64,000 bases of DNA, taken from assembly GCF_023822045.1 (NCBI RefSeq), contig NZ_CP084712.1:806001-870000 (forward strand). Reading direction: 5' to 3'. The first letter of the stretch is position 1. Every line of letters begins with the position of its first letter. This DNA comes from Sphingopyxis sp. USTB-05 (lineage in GTDB: Bacteria; Pseudomonadota; Alphaproteobacteria; Sphingomonadales; Sphingomonadaceae). The notes under the pieces were generated by a model, which worked only from the letters and a program-made list of their open reading frames with translations, did not search any database and was not told where the DNA came from. The translations under genes were made by a program, and so were the position numbers. Shown here piece after piece: positions 36,502-44,275 of the stretch.

Positions 36502-37620
36502 TCAGCCGAGTATGTCGGTCAGCACGCGCCGCCAATTTCCGCCCATGATCTTGTCGACATCGCGCGAACGAAAGCCCGCCTTGTCGAGCGTGGTGGCGAT
36601 CGTCGCCATGCGGTTTATATTGTTGAGCTGCGGGATCACCACATGCTCGGGAGTCCAGTCGAAACCGGCGATCTTCTGTTCGCGCATCGCCTGCCACCAG
36701 GGCAAATATTCCTTCACGCCCTCTGCATTGTCATTGTTCAGCGCCACCAGATTGGTCTGGCCCGCCATTGGGAAATCGTTCGAGATCCCGACCGCGTCGA
36801 TGCCGGCGACATTCGCGACATGGCGTATTTGCGCGATCAGGTGATCGACCGTCGGAACCGCGTCGCGCGTCAACCAGAAGCTCATCATAAAGATGCCCAT
36901 CATGCCGCCCTTGTCCGCGATCGCCCTGATCACGGTGTCGGACGCGCAACGGGGATGATCGACGATCGCTTTGCACGCACCGTGCGACAGCAGGATCGGC
37001 GTCGTGCTGCGCTGGGCAGCTTCAAGCATCGTCGGTTCGGACCCGTGCGAGACGTCGGGAACGATACCGACGCGGTTCATCTCTGACAGCCCCTCGATGC
37101 CGAGCGGGGTGAGGCCGCTCCATTCACGTTCGAGTGCGCCGCCGGCGAACAGATTGTTGTTGTGATGGGTGAATTGGAGGACGCGGAGGCCGCGGCGATG
37201 GAAATCGGCGATGCGCGCCAACTCGGTGCCGACGGGTTCGCACGACTGGAATTGCAGAAAGGTCGCGCAACCCGGGCGTGAGCCGATGTCGGAACCCTTG
37301 AGTGCGACGAATGCCTCCGGCCGATCGGCGAGCTTCTTTGTGGTCGCATCGAGCGCCGCGCTGCATTTTTCGAAAGTCCGAAGATAGCGGGGGACATTGT
37401 CCTTGTCGCGAACCTCCTCGATTTCGGAAATGTCGCAGATCATTCCGCCGAGGCCCGCTGCCCGGAGCTCGGCGAGGTCCTCGGGCAGGAAGCTGAGGCC
37501 ATCCATCATCAATCTGGGCTCTTTGGCCGCGTGCGCGCCGAGGCTGTGCGCCGCCGCAATGGCGGCGCCGGCGGCAAGGAACGATCTGCGGTTCATCATG
37601 GGGAGGTGGGGGCGCGTCAT
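36502..37620 (-). CDS. Membrane dipeptidase (peptidase M19 family), Tat-exported
   Basis: This 372-residue zinc-dependent dipeptidase of the renal dipeptidase family has a twin-arginine signal (MNRRSFLAAGAAIAAAHSLGAHA), so it is expected to be folded before export to the periplasm. Family text includes LQFTHHNNNLF, GLTPLGIEGLSEMNRVGIVPDVSH, PILLSHGACKAIVDHPR and GIDAVGISNDFP (usually GIGSDFDG, here altered). ATG 37620 lies behind AGGAG and is used, although ATG 37596 would also start at the Tat motif. It hydrolyses dipeptides, possibly with D-amino acids. It is convergent with TBDR 3. Confidence 0.88.
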   Translation of the reverse strand: MTRPHLPMMNRRSFLAAGAAIAAAHSLGAHAAKEPRLMMDGLSFLPEDLAELRAAGLGGMICDISEIEEVRDKDNVPRYLRTFEKCSAALDATTKKLADRPEAFVALKGSDIGSRPGCATFLQFQSCEPVGTELARIADFHRRGLRVLQFTHHNNNLFAGGALEREWSGLTPLGIEGLSEMNRVGIVPDVSHGSEPTMLEAAQRSTTPILLSHGACKAIVDHPRCASDTVIRAIADKGGMMGIFMMSFWLTRDAVPTVDHLIAQIRHVANVAGIDAVGISNDFPMAGQTNLVALNNDNAEGVKEYLPWWQAMREQKIAGFDWTPEHVVIPQLNNINRMATIATTLDKAGFRSRDVDKIMGGNWRRVLTDILG

Positions 37621-37728
37621 TATTCACTCCTGTACGGTCTTATGGCCGGATTGGTGGCCGTTCCTTACGACCGCCGACGGGTAAAGCGCGAGGCCTTTCG
37701 TCGCGCTCGCAAATGGCCGGCAATATGC

Positions 37729-37734
37729 TATAAC
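37729..37734 (+). promoter_or_regulatory. Putative -10 element of the RNase P RNA gene
   Basis: TATAAC lies 6 bp upstream of the first base of the P1 stem of the RNase P RNA. The -35 position (37706-37711, CTCGCA) matches the consensus only partly. The distance fits a sigma-70-type promoter. Confidence 0.5.
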
Positions 37735-37739
37735 GGATG

Positions 37740-38128
37740 TGCCAGAGGGTCGGGCGATCGCCGCTTTCGCAAGAAAGGGGAGGAAAGTCCGGGCTCCACG
37801 GAAATCACGGTGCCGGATAACGTCCGGCGGATCGGGCTTTGGCCAGGTTCAGGGAAAGTGCCACAGAGAGTAGACCGCCAAAGGCTTCGGCCCGGCGAAA
37901 GGTGAAAGGGTGCGGTAAGAGCGCACCGCGCGGACGGTAACGGACGCGGCATGGCAAACCCCACCGGGAGCAAGGTCGAATAGGGATGGTACGAGGCAAC
38001 TCAGGGCTGATTCCGGCCCAGCCGTCCGGGTTGACTGCTTGAGCGTTCGGGTAACCGTTCGCCTAGAGGAATGATCGCCCATCCCCGGCAACGGGGTGGA
38101 CAGAACCCGGCTTACAGACCCTCTGGCA
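37740..38128 (+). ncRNA. rnpB: RNase P RNA (bacterial type A)
   Basis: This catalytic RNA matures the 5' ends of tRNAs. The P1 stem TGCCAGAGGGTC (37740-37751) pairs perfectly with GACCCTCTGGCA (38117-38128). Universal RNase P landmarks appear in order: GAGGAAAGTCCGGGCTCCAC, ACAGAGAGTAGACCGCC, GGTGAAAGGGTGCGG, AAACCCCACCGGGAGCAAGG, TAGAGGAATGATCGCC and ACAGAACCCGGCTTACAGACC. The size of about 390 nt is usual for an alphaproteobacterium. The precise 3' end could extend a few bases beyond P1. Confidence 0.97.
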
Positions 38129-38204
38129 CTCTCTCCCTGAAAGCCGCGCGGGAACCGTGCCGCGACGGGCCGCGTATTAGGCGGACCAGAAAAGGAGACG
38201 AACC

Positions 38205-38360
38205 ATGAAAGTCGTCGATGACCATGTCGAGGTGACCGAGACCGAGGCGAGCAGCGGGGTAAAGGGACATAATGTCCGTTATGTCCTGGCCTTTTCGCTG
38301 ATCGCGGTGATTATCGTCCTGTCTGCGATCTGGATTATTCCGGTATTGTTGCAACCCTGA
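38205..38360 (+). CDS. Small single-pass membrane protein (51 aa)
   Basis: A 51-codon gene starts at ATG 38205 behind AAAGGAGACG. It has an acidic hydrophilic N-terminus (MKVVDDHVEVTETEASSGVKG) and one membrane helix (YVLAFSLIAVIIVLSAIWII) near the C-terminus, ending VLLQP. The orientation is likely N-in/C-out. It lies about 75 bp after the RNase P RNA. The good ribosome site and the organised protein support a real gene. I do not recognise the family. Confidence 0.75.
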   Translation: MKVVDDHVEVTETEASSGVKGHNVRYVLAFSLIAVIIVLSAIWIIPVLLQP

Positions 38361-38372
38361 TCGCGCCGCGGG

Positions 38373-39029
38373 CTATTTCGCCCTCGTCACACTGACGAGT
38401 TCTTCCTCTGCGCCTGGCGTATCCTCCATATAGATGGTCCGAACCGGCCGTTTGAACTTGCGCGTATACTGCTTGTCATACCCCCGGTCGCCGCTTGTCG
38501 CGAGCTTCAGCAGGCTGGTTATCGTGTCGCCGGTCGCGACGTTCCAGCTCATTTCATTGCCGTCATGGGCATAGGTGCGGCTGTACACCGTGGCGTCGAG
38601 CCCGATCAGCCGCATTCGAGGGCCGCCCTTCGTCGTCGCGGCGCGGTAGCGATAGGTCGCGGACATCGCGGTCGTGCCGCCTGTCAGGTCGCGGATCGTC
38701 AGCACGCCCTTGCTGATCGTCAATGCGGCCGCGCCAAGTCGATCGGGTTCGAGCTTGAAACTCCCCGCGGGCTCATGGCCCAGGTCGACCTCGCTGCGAT
38801 AGCTGAGCAGGACGTGCAGTGTCCGCGTATCGGGGCTCGCAACAACATAGACGGTGTCAGGATCGCCATCGCCGTTCAGGTCGCCATCGGCGCGCGTTTC
38901 GATCTCCTCGCCCAATTCGAGCCAGTCGTTCAATATCGCGTCCGAGATCGGTTGCATCGGCTCGCGTGCAAGCGCTCCGTGCGTGGTGCTCCCTATTAAA
39001 AGCGCGGCGATCAACCCCAAGCTTCGCAT
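38373..39029 (-). CDS. Hypothetical secreted protein with an EF-hand-like DxNxDG motif
   Basis: The 218-residue product has a signal peptide (LGLIAALLIGSTTHGALA). Near residues 48-59, ADGDLNGDGDPDTVYVV looks like the calcium-binding loop of FG-GAP/dockerin-type repeats. The rest is beta-rich with no recognised domain, and the C-terminal EEELVSVTRAK carries no anchor. It is probably periplasmic and might bind calcium. It is convergent with the 51-residue membrane protein, 12 bp away. Confidence 0.7.
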   Translation of the reverse strand: MRSLGLIAALLIGSTTHGALAREPMQPISDAILNDWLELGEEIETRADGDLNGDGDPDTVYVVASPDTRTLHVLLSYRSEVDLGHEPAGSFKLEPDRLGAAALTISKGVLTIRDLTGGTTAMSATYRYRAATTKGGPRMRLIGLDATVYSRTYAHDGNEMSWNVATGDTITSLLKLATSGDRGYDKQYTRKFKRPVRTIYMEDTPGAEEELVSVTRAK

Positions 39030-39166
39030 CGTGATCCTCCCACCCGTTGCGGCCAGATTATCACCTGCTAGCGCGACGTCCAGCGGCTGTCGGTGACCGC
39101 GCGCACAGTTTTGTCTTGAGCAATGGCGGGTTCGGGGTGGTGAGCGGGCGCGCAGTCACCAACTTC

Positions 39167-39257
39167 CGTCATCCCGGACTTGATCCGGGATCCCGCTTCC
39201 TTGCGCATCGACCGCCTTCGACCTCAAGCGGGACCCCGGATCAAGTCCGGGGTGACG
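39167..39257. repeat. 91-bp palindromic repeat element (copy 2)
   Basis: The arms at 39167-39196 and 39228-39257 are near-perfect reverse complements (CGTCATCCCGGACTTGATCC...; GGATCAAGTCCGGGGTGACG). The 31-nt spacer contains the same CCTTCGACCTCAA text as copy 1 (GCTTCGACCTCAA). It is preceded at 39131-39149 by the TTCGGGGTGGTGAGCGGGC leader also seen before copy 1. The same orientation and size as copy 1 show one dispersed element. Confidence 0.85.
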
Positions 39258-39305
39258 AGGGTAGAGAGGGCAGCAATCGGTCGAAAATTCAGAAACGGGC
39301 CAAGA

Positions 39306-39752
39306 TCACGCCGGCGGCGGCGCGCCCTTGAAGCTGTCGGTTCCGGCCCAGCCACGTTCGGACACGTCGACCATCACATTCTCGGGCCCGGCCATCTTAT
39401 ACTCGGCATTGTCCTTGGCGGGATTCTTGCCAAGGCCCTGGGCCAGGTTGACGTCGTGGCGCGGCGCATAGCCCGAATTTTCGAACCGTTCGACGACTTC
39501 GGCAATGTCGTCGCACTGAAAGCCGATGTGGTGGAGCCCGGTATAGCCCTCGGGAAACTCCATCCCCGCAGCAGGACGGTTCTTGAAGCAGAGCAGCGCG
39601 ATATTGATGTGGCCGTCGGTGACATAATAGCCGCGCGCGTTGCGGCTATCGATCTTTCCGGCGACCGTCCAGCCGAGCACATCGGTGAAGAAGCCTACCG
39701 AATTGTCGGGGTCGGCGGAAGCGATCGCCACATGGCGCAGGCGAGTGGTCAT
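39306..39752 (-). CDS. VOC-family protein (glyoxalase/dioxygenase fold), copy 1
   Basis: This 148-residue single-module protein has the vicinal oxygen chelate fold: LRHVAIASADPDNSVGFFTDVLGW at the N-terminus (first His ligand), GLHHIGFQCDDIAEVVERFE in the middle (second His) and an acidic residue near VMVDVSERG. Members include glyoxalases, epimerases, resistance proteins and extradiol dioxygenases, so the reaction cannot be named. It is downstream of and on the same strand as the second aspartate-dehydrogenase-like gene (29-bp gap), so the two form one operon at the edge of catabolic block 2. Confidence 0.82.
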   Translation of the reverse strand: MTTRLRHVAIASADPDNSVGFFTDVLGWTVAGKIDSRNARGYYVTDGHINIALLCFKNRPAAGMEFPEGYTGLHHIGFQCDDIAEVVERFENSGYAPRHDVNLAQGLGKNPAKDNAEYKMAGPENVMVDVSERGWAGTDSFKGAPPPA

Positions 39753-39780
39753 AGGTCGGGCCTTTCTGTTTACAGTAAAT

Positions 39781-40584
39781 TTAGGTGCCGATGCGGATCG
39801 GGCTGACGAGGTCGTTCAGCGCCGCGACGATGCTTTGCGCGGTGATCCGGCCGGTGCCGGGGTTTTCGAGCGTCGGAATATTCTCGATCGCGAGTTCGAA
39901 GCGCGCGCTGTCGGAATCGACGACGATGCGGTGGGTGTTGCGTTCGAGTGCTGGGTCAGCCCAGATTTCGAGGCGCGTCCGTTCGGGCCCGACACCCGCC
40001 ATGCCCAGGGCCGCGGCGACGTTTACATTGGCGGGAAAGGCGATCGCGCCTTCGAGAGCGCTGCCCTCGAAAATCTTCAGCGGTTCGGTAAGGCCGTTGA
40101 GGTCGATGTTATTGCGCACGACATGTTCAGCCTTAACCAGCGATTTCACCGGCTTGCGCGTCACCATCGTCACCGAATGGATCGTGCCGATCGCCGCCGC
40201 GCGCACGGCATCGAGCCCGAGCAGCGCGCCAGTCGCAAGGACGATGCGTCCGCCATGCCGACGCGCGATCTCGGTGGCCTCTGGCCATTGCATCAGCGCC
40301 GCGCCGCTGACCGTGACGAGCGTCTTGCCGGCGCTGAGCGTTGCGGTGGCGATATCGCGGAATGCCGCCGTCGGCGCGCTGTCGACGATGACGTCGGACA
40401 GGGCGACGAGTTCGGCGGTCTCGACGATCGGCACCGGCTGTTGCAGCGCCGCCATCGCCGTCTCGGCGCGCGCGCGGTCGCCTGCAGATACGGCCGCCAG
40501 CGTCAGCGGCAGCGCGCTTGCTTCGATATGGCTCGCGACGACGCGGCCGATGGTGCCGAAACCGGCGATGCCCACTTGTGTCAT
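39781..40584 (-). CDS. Aspartate-dehydrogenase-family protein
   Basis: The 267-residue protein has an N-terminal Rossmann motif VGIAGFGTIGRVVASHI. It has the NadX-family blocks TGALLGLDAVRAA (118-130), FPANVNVAAALGMAG (183-197) and NTHRI with His218, the residue expected in the aspartate dehydrogenase active site. That family oxidises L-aspartate to iminoaspartate with NAD(P). ATG 40584 is chosen because it opens directly on the Rossmann strand; the frame extends further upstream into AT-rich control DNA. It is paired with a VOC gene and divergent from the long operon at 40767. An amino acid dehydrogenase role in nitrogen recovery is possible. It may instead act on another amino or imino acid. 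Confidence 0.82.
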   Translation of the reverse strand: MTQVGIAGFGTIGRVVASHIEASALPLTLAAVSAGDRARAETAMAALQQPVPIVETAELVALSDVIVDSAPTAAFRDIATATLSAGKTLVTVSGAALMQWPEATEIARRHGGRIVLATGALLGLDAVRAAAIGTIHSVTMVTRKPVKSLVKAEHVVRNNIDLNGLTEPLKIFEGSALEGAIAFPANVNVAAALGMAGVGPERTRLEIWADPALERNTHRIVVDSDSARFELAIENIPTLENPGTGRITAQSIVAALNDLVSPIRIGT

Positions 40585-40766
40585 GGGGGCCGGGCTAGGT
40601 CGTCTTTTATATATAGGAAAATATTGTTTGAGGATCTTGATATCTAAAAAATCATATATCGTGCTCGATGGCGATATGTATTTTTGATTATAGGAATACC
40701 CTGTTTCTATCTTTGACGGCATATGCAGCGCGTCCCACAAGGAAGGCCGAACCTTGGGGGAAACCG
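40585..40766. promoter_or_regulatory. AT-rich divergent control region of catabolic block 2
   Basis: This 182-bp gap separates the divergent aspartate-dehydrogenase-like gene and the start of the 13-gene operon. It is strikingly AT-rich against GC-rich surroundings, with runs such as TTTTATATATAGGAAAATAT, GATATC and ATTTTTGATTATAGG. It must hold promoters for both directions. No ATAGC site was seen, so control may differ from block 1. Confidence 0.55.
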
Positions 40767-41594
40767 ATGCCGGACGTGCTGAACGGAGATATGCTGACGC
40801 TTGCTGCGATGATGCTGCTGACCGGCGCCGCGGGCGGCGTGATCGCCGGTATGCTCGGGGTCGGTGGCGGCATTGTTATCGTGCCGGTACTCGACCTCGT
40901 TCTTTCGGCGCTGGGCATCGACGCCGACGTGCGGATGCATGTGACGGTCGCGACATCGCTCGCGACGATCATTCCGACCGCGATCTCATCTTCGCGCGCG
41001 CACGAAGCGAAGGGTGCTGTCGATCACGCCCAGCTCCGCCGTTGGGGGATCGCGATCTTCCTGGGGGCGATTGCAGGGGTGATCCTCGCGAGCCGGGTAT
41101 CGGGGGACGTGCTGTCGGCGGTATTCGGCATCGTCGCGTTGATTGTCGCGATCAAGATGCTGCTGCCGCTTGAGGGAAAGCATATCGCCGAAGCCATCCC
41201 GGGCGGCGTGACAGGGCAGGCCATTCCCTTTGCGATCGGCGGCATTTCCAGCATGATGGGGATCGGTGGCGGCACGCTCAGCGTCCCGGTGATGACGCTG
41301 TTCAACGTTCCGATCCACCGCGCGGTCGGCACCGCGGCGCTGTTCGGTTTGCTGATCAGCGCGCCTGCGACCGTCGCCTTCATTATTGCGGGCTGGAATG
41401 TCGAGGACCTGCCGCCCGGTAGCCTCGGCTACGTCAACCTGGTCGGCTTCGCGATTATCGCGCCGGTATCCTATCTAACCGCGCCGTGGGGCGCGCGGAT
41501 CGCGCATGCGCTTTCCAAGCGGGGGCTCAGCCTGATGTTCGGCCTGTTCCTCACCGTCGTCGCGGTGCGGATGCTGATCCGGGCCTTTGGGTGA
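40767..41594 (+). CDS. TauE/SafE-family membrane permease
   Basis: The 275-residue inner-membrane protein has about eight helices and the internal repeat of the TauE/SafE family: GAAGGVIAGMLGVGGGIVIVPVL in the first half and GGISSMMGIGGGTLSVPVMTLF in the second. Family members export sulfite, sulfoacetate or other small organic anions. ATG 40767 follows CTTGGGGGAAACC. It is the first gene of the long operon that ends at 52562. It may export a dead-end anion or take part in uptake; the substrate is not evident. Confidence 0.85.
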   Translation: MPDVLNGDMLTLAAMMLLTGAAGGVIAGMLGVGGGIVIVPVLDLVLSALGIDADVRMHVTVATSLATIIPTAISSSRAHEAKGAVDHAQLRRWGIAIFLGAIAGVILASRVSGDVLSAVFGIVALIVAIKMLLPLEGKHIAEAIPGGVTGQAIPFAIGGISSMMGIGGGTLSVPVMTLFNVPIHRAVGTAALFGLLISAPATVAFIIAGWNVEDLPPGSLGYVNLVGFAIIAPVSYLTAPWGARIAHALSKRGLSLMFGLFLTVVAVRMLIRAFG

Positions 41595-41600
41595 GATGCC

Positions 41601-42677
41601 GTGTCCAATCTCACCGCGCCCCGATCCTATAAGAAAATCGGTCCTTCCTATGCGCAACGCATATTGGATCGCCGCGCCGCGCTCACGCAGATCGGGGGCG
41701 CCATTGCGCTCGGCTGCGCAGCCCCGGCGCTCGCCCGTCCCATCGGAAAGAAAGATCGACGCATGACCTGGTTTGCCCTTGCCACCCGCGCCACCCCCGA
41801 AGGCCCGCGCCCGACGATCCAGGTGGGAGACAGCTTCCACGACCTGCACGCCGCCGCCGCGGCGCTTGGCCATACCGCAGTCGTCGGCGACGTCAGCGCG
41901 ATCATTCGCGACTGGGATGCGCGGCGCGAAGGGCTGTTCTCCCTCGCGCGCGGGCTGGGTAGCGCATCGGGTGCGATCGCCGCGCCAAAGCTCATGGCGC
42001 CGTTCGAGCCGCGCCGCATCTTCGCCGCCGCGTCGAACTTCATCGAACATGCCGAGGAAATGCAGACCAAGCTCGCTGCAAAGGCTGACAGCGAACCCTA
42101 TATTTTCCTCAAGACGATCGAAAGCGTCGTCGGGCCCGGCGACACCGTGGTTGTGCCGCCACAGGTGTCGCGCCCCGACTGGGAGGTCGAACTGGGCGTC
42201 GTCCTTGGCAAACCGGGCAAGAACGTCGCGGTCGATGACGCGCGCGACCTGATCGCCGGCTATACCATCGTCAACGACGTGTCCGCGCGCGACCGCACGC
42301 GCCGGACCGACTTTCCCTTCTCGCACGACTGGTTCCGGGGGAAGAGCTTCGACAGCTTCACGCCTTTGGGACCGGTCTTCGTGCCGCGCGACTGCCTCGG
42401 CGATCCACACGACATTCGCTTGGGGCTCAGAGTCAACGGCGAGACGATGCAGGACGGCAACACGTCCGAGATGATTTTCAACATCTACGAACAGATCGCC
42501 TATCTCTCGACGATCCTCGAACTCAAGGCGGGTGACCTGATCGCGTCGGGCACGCCTGCGGGGGTCGGCATGGGACGCGGGGTGTTCCTGAAGGACGGCG
42601 ACACGATGTCGGCGTGGGTCGACGGGGTCGGCGAACTCGTGAACCCGGTTTCCGCGCCGCACCTGCCGCGGAGCTGA
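41601..42677 (+). CDS. FAH-family protein with an N-terminal leader
   Basis: The 358-residue product from GTG 41601 has a standard FAH-type catalytic domain: FLKTIESVVGPGDTVVVP, the metal-site text DWEVELGVVLGKPG, TIVNDVSARDRTRR and ASGTPAGVGMGR. Before it is a ~54-residue leader with DRRAALTQIGGAIALGCAAPALA, which resembles a twin-arginine export signal with an A-x-A cleavage site. An internal ATG at 41763 (MTWFALATR) could make a leaderless cytosolic form. It is 6 bp after the TauE-type gene and just before the ABC importer genes. Such enzymes hydrolyse or isomerise acylpyruvate-like compounds. Location and substrate are open. Confidence 0.8.
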   Translation: MSNLTAPRSYKKIGPSYAQRILDRRAALTQIGGAIALGCAAPALARPIGKKDRRMTWFALATRATPEGPRPTIQVGDSFHDLHAAAAALGHTAVVGDVSAIIRDWDARREGLFSLARGLGSASGAIAAPKLMAPFEPRRIFAAASNFIEHAEEMQTKLAAKADSEPYIFLKTIESVVGPGDTVVVPPQVSRPDWEVELGVVLGKPGKNVAVDDARDLIAGYTIVNDVSARDRTRRTDFPFSHDWFRGKSFDSFTPLGPVFVPRDCLGDPHDIRLGLRVNGETMQDGNTSEMIFNIYEQIAYLSTILELKAGDLIASGTPAGVGMGRGVFLKDGDTMSAWVDGVGELVNPVSAPHLPRS

Positions 42678-42680
42678 GCG

Positions 42681-43721
42681 ATGGTCGCCTTTCATCGCCG
42701 TTCGCTCGTCGTGCCGCTACTCGTGGTCGCCGCGATCGCCGCACTTACCTTGTGGAGCGCTTTCGGCGGCAATGCGCCGCGCACGGCACAGGCGGACAAT
42801 GCGCGCAGCGTGCGGTTCAACATGGCGTGGCTGCCGCAGGGCAGCATGGCGGGCATCTTCGTCGCGATCGACAAGGGCTATTTCGCGGACGCGGGAATCG
42901 CCGTCGAGCCGGTGCGCGGCTTTGGCGGCATGCGCACCGCGAACGAACTCGATCAGGGCATGTTCGAATTTGCCTATATCGACCCGCTGTCGGTCGCGCT
43001 GAACCGCTCGAAGGGCGGCAAGGTGCGGATGATCGGCGGCATCAACATGCGACTTCCCGCGGGTGCTTGCTTCGTCAAGGAGCGACACAAGATCGAGAAG
43101 CCGGCCGATCTTGCGGGACTGCGGTTCGGTGCCGGGCAAAGTTCGATGATCCAGGCGCTGCTTCCCGCCTGGCTGAAGGACAATGGCGTCGAGCCCGCGC
43201 GCGTCGAGCAGATCCAGCTCGACCCCGCGATCGTCGTCTCGTCGCTCGTCGAGGGGCGGATCGACGCCGCCGAATGCTGGCTCGGCAATTCGCTCGCGCT
43301 GTTTGACAAGGCAGCCAAGGCAAAGGGCGTGACGATCGGACGCATCGGCTATGCCGATTTCGGGCTCGACGTCTATGGCAGCGGTTTCGCGACGCAGGAC
43401 GGGCTGATCGAGAAAGATCCCGAACTGGTGCGCGCCTTTCTGAAAGCGGCCTATCGCGGCTACGCCGACGCGGCGCGCGATCCGAAAGCCGCGCTCGCAA
43501 TCATCCGCAAATCCTATCCGCTGCTCGACGAAGCGGTGACCGAACGCCAGATCCGCGAGACCGCGGCGTTGATGGCGGACGAGGGTGGATCGCACCGGCT
43601 GAAGCCCGAAAAGGTCGAGCGTACCGTCACCTATCTGCAGGCGAGCGGCCAGCTTCAGGGTTTCGACCAGGCGCCGCAGCTCTTCACCAACGCCTTTATT
43701 CCGATGGGGAATCAGCCATGA
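42681..43721 (+). CDS. ABC transporter substrate-binding protein (NMT1/SsuA-like)
   Basis: The 346-residue periplasmic binding protein has an N-terminal membrane/signal segment (LVVPLLVVAAIAALTLW). Family text includes FNMAWLPQGSMAGIFVAIDKGYFADAGIAVEPV and FEFAYIDPLSVALNRSKGGKVRMIGG. NMT1/SsuA relatives bind thiamine precursors, alkanesulfonates, riboflavin or pyrimidines, so the ligand here may be a small aromatic or amino acid. The stop overlaps the VOC gene, and it sits 3 bp after the FAH-family stop. It belongs with the permease at 44272 and the ATPase at 45021. Confidence 0.87.
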   Translation: MVAFHRRSLVVPLLVVAAIAALTLWSAFGGNAPRTAQADNARSVRFNMAWLPQGSMAGIFVAIDKGYFADAGIAVEPVRGFGGMRTANELDQGMFEFAYIDPLSVALNRSKGGKVRMIGGINMRLPAGACFVKERHKIEKPADLAGLRFGAGQSSMIQALLPAWLKDNGVEPARVEQIQLDPAIVVSSLVEGRIDAAECWLGNSLALFDKAAKAKGVTIGRIGYADFGLDVYGSGFATQDGLIEKDPELVRAFLKAAYRGYADAARDPKAALAIIRKSYPLLDEAVTERQIRETAALMADEGGSHRLKPEKVERTVTYLQASGQLQGFDQAPQLFTNAFIPMGNQP

Positions 43722-44275
43722 CCGATCCCGCTTCCTACCGTCCGCGTCCGACGCGGCTTGGCCATCTTGTGCTCAAGGTGCGCGATATCGACCGCAGCCT
43801 GGCTTTTTATGCGGAGGTTGTCGGGCTTACCGTGTCGGACTGGATCGACCATCATATGGTCTTTCTACGCGCGGGTGAGGATCATCACGACCTGGCGCTG
43901 CTCCAACTTCCGCCGGGGCACACGGCAATCCCTGAGGGGCATTACCCTGCGGTCGAGCATTTCTCCTATCGTCTCGAAACGATCGGCGAGATGGAGCAGG
44001 TCGCCGCGATGCTGGTCGCGCGCGGCATCACGATCGACCGCGGTATCGGCAAGCACGGCCCGGGGGCGAACAGCTTCCTCGTCTTCCGCGATCCCGACGG
44101 TAACAATGTCGAATTCTACACCGACATGACGCAGATCACCGCCGATGATCCTTATGCGCCGTCGGTGTGGGACGGGAAGGATATGGACACCTTCGACCGC
44201 TGGCATCTCGATCGCTTTCTCGTGCCGCCGCCCGCGCGCATTCAGGCGCTGCTGGAAAAGGACGGTGACGCGTGA
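43718..44275 (+). CDS. VOC-family protein, copy 2, inside the ABC importer genes
   Basis: The 185-residue protein of the vicinal oxygen chelate superfamily resembles extradiol-type dioxygenases: RLGHLVLKVRDIDRSLAFYAEVVGL with the first His, AVEHFSYRLETIGEMEQVAAML with the second His, and FLVFRDPDGNNVEFYTD with Glu as the third ligand. The H-H-E triad is what a metal-dependent extradiol enzyme needs. It overlaps the binding-protein gene and the permease gene by four bases each, so it is firmly inside the importer operon. The substrate is unknown. Confidence 0.85.
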   Translation: MTDPASYRPRPTRLGHLVLKVRDIDRSLAFYAEVVGLTVSDWIDHHMVFLRAGEDHHDLALLQLPPGHTAIPEGHYPAVEHFSYRLETIGEMEQVAAMLVARGITIDRGIGKHGPGANSFLVFRDPDGNNVEFYTDMTQITADDPYAPSVWDGKDMDTFDRWHLDRFLVPPPARIQALLEKDGDA

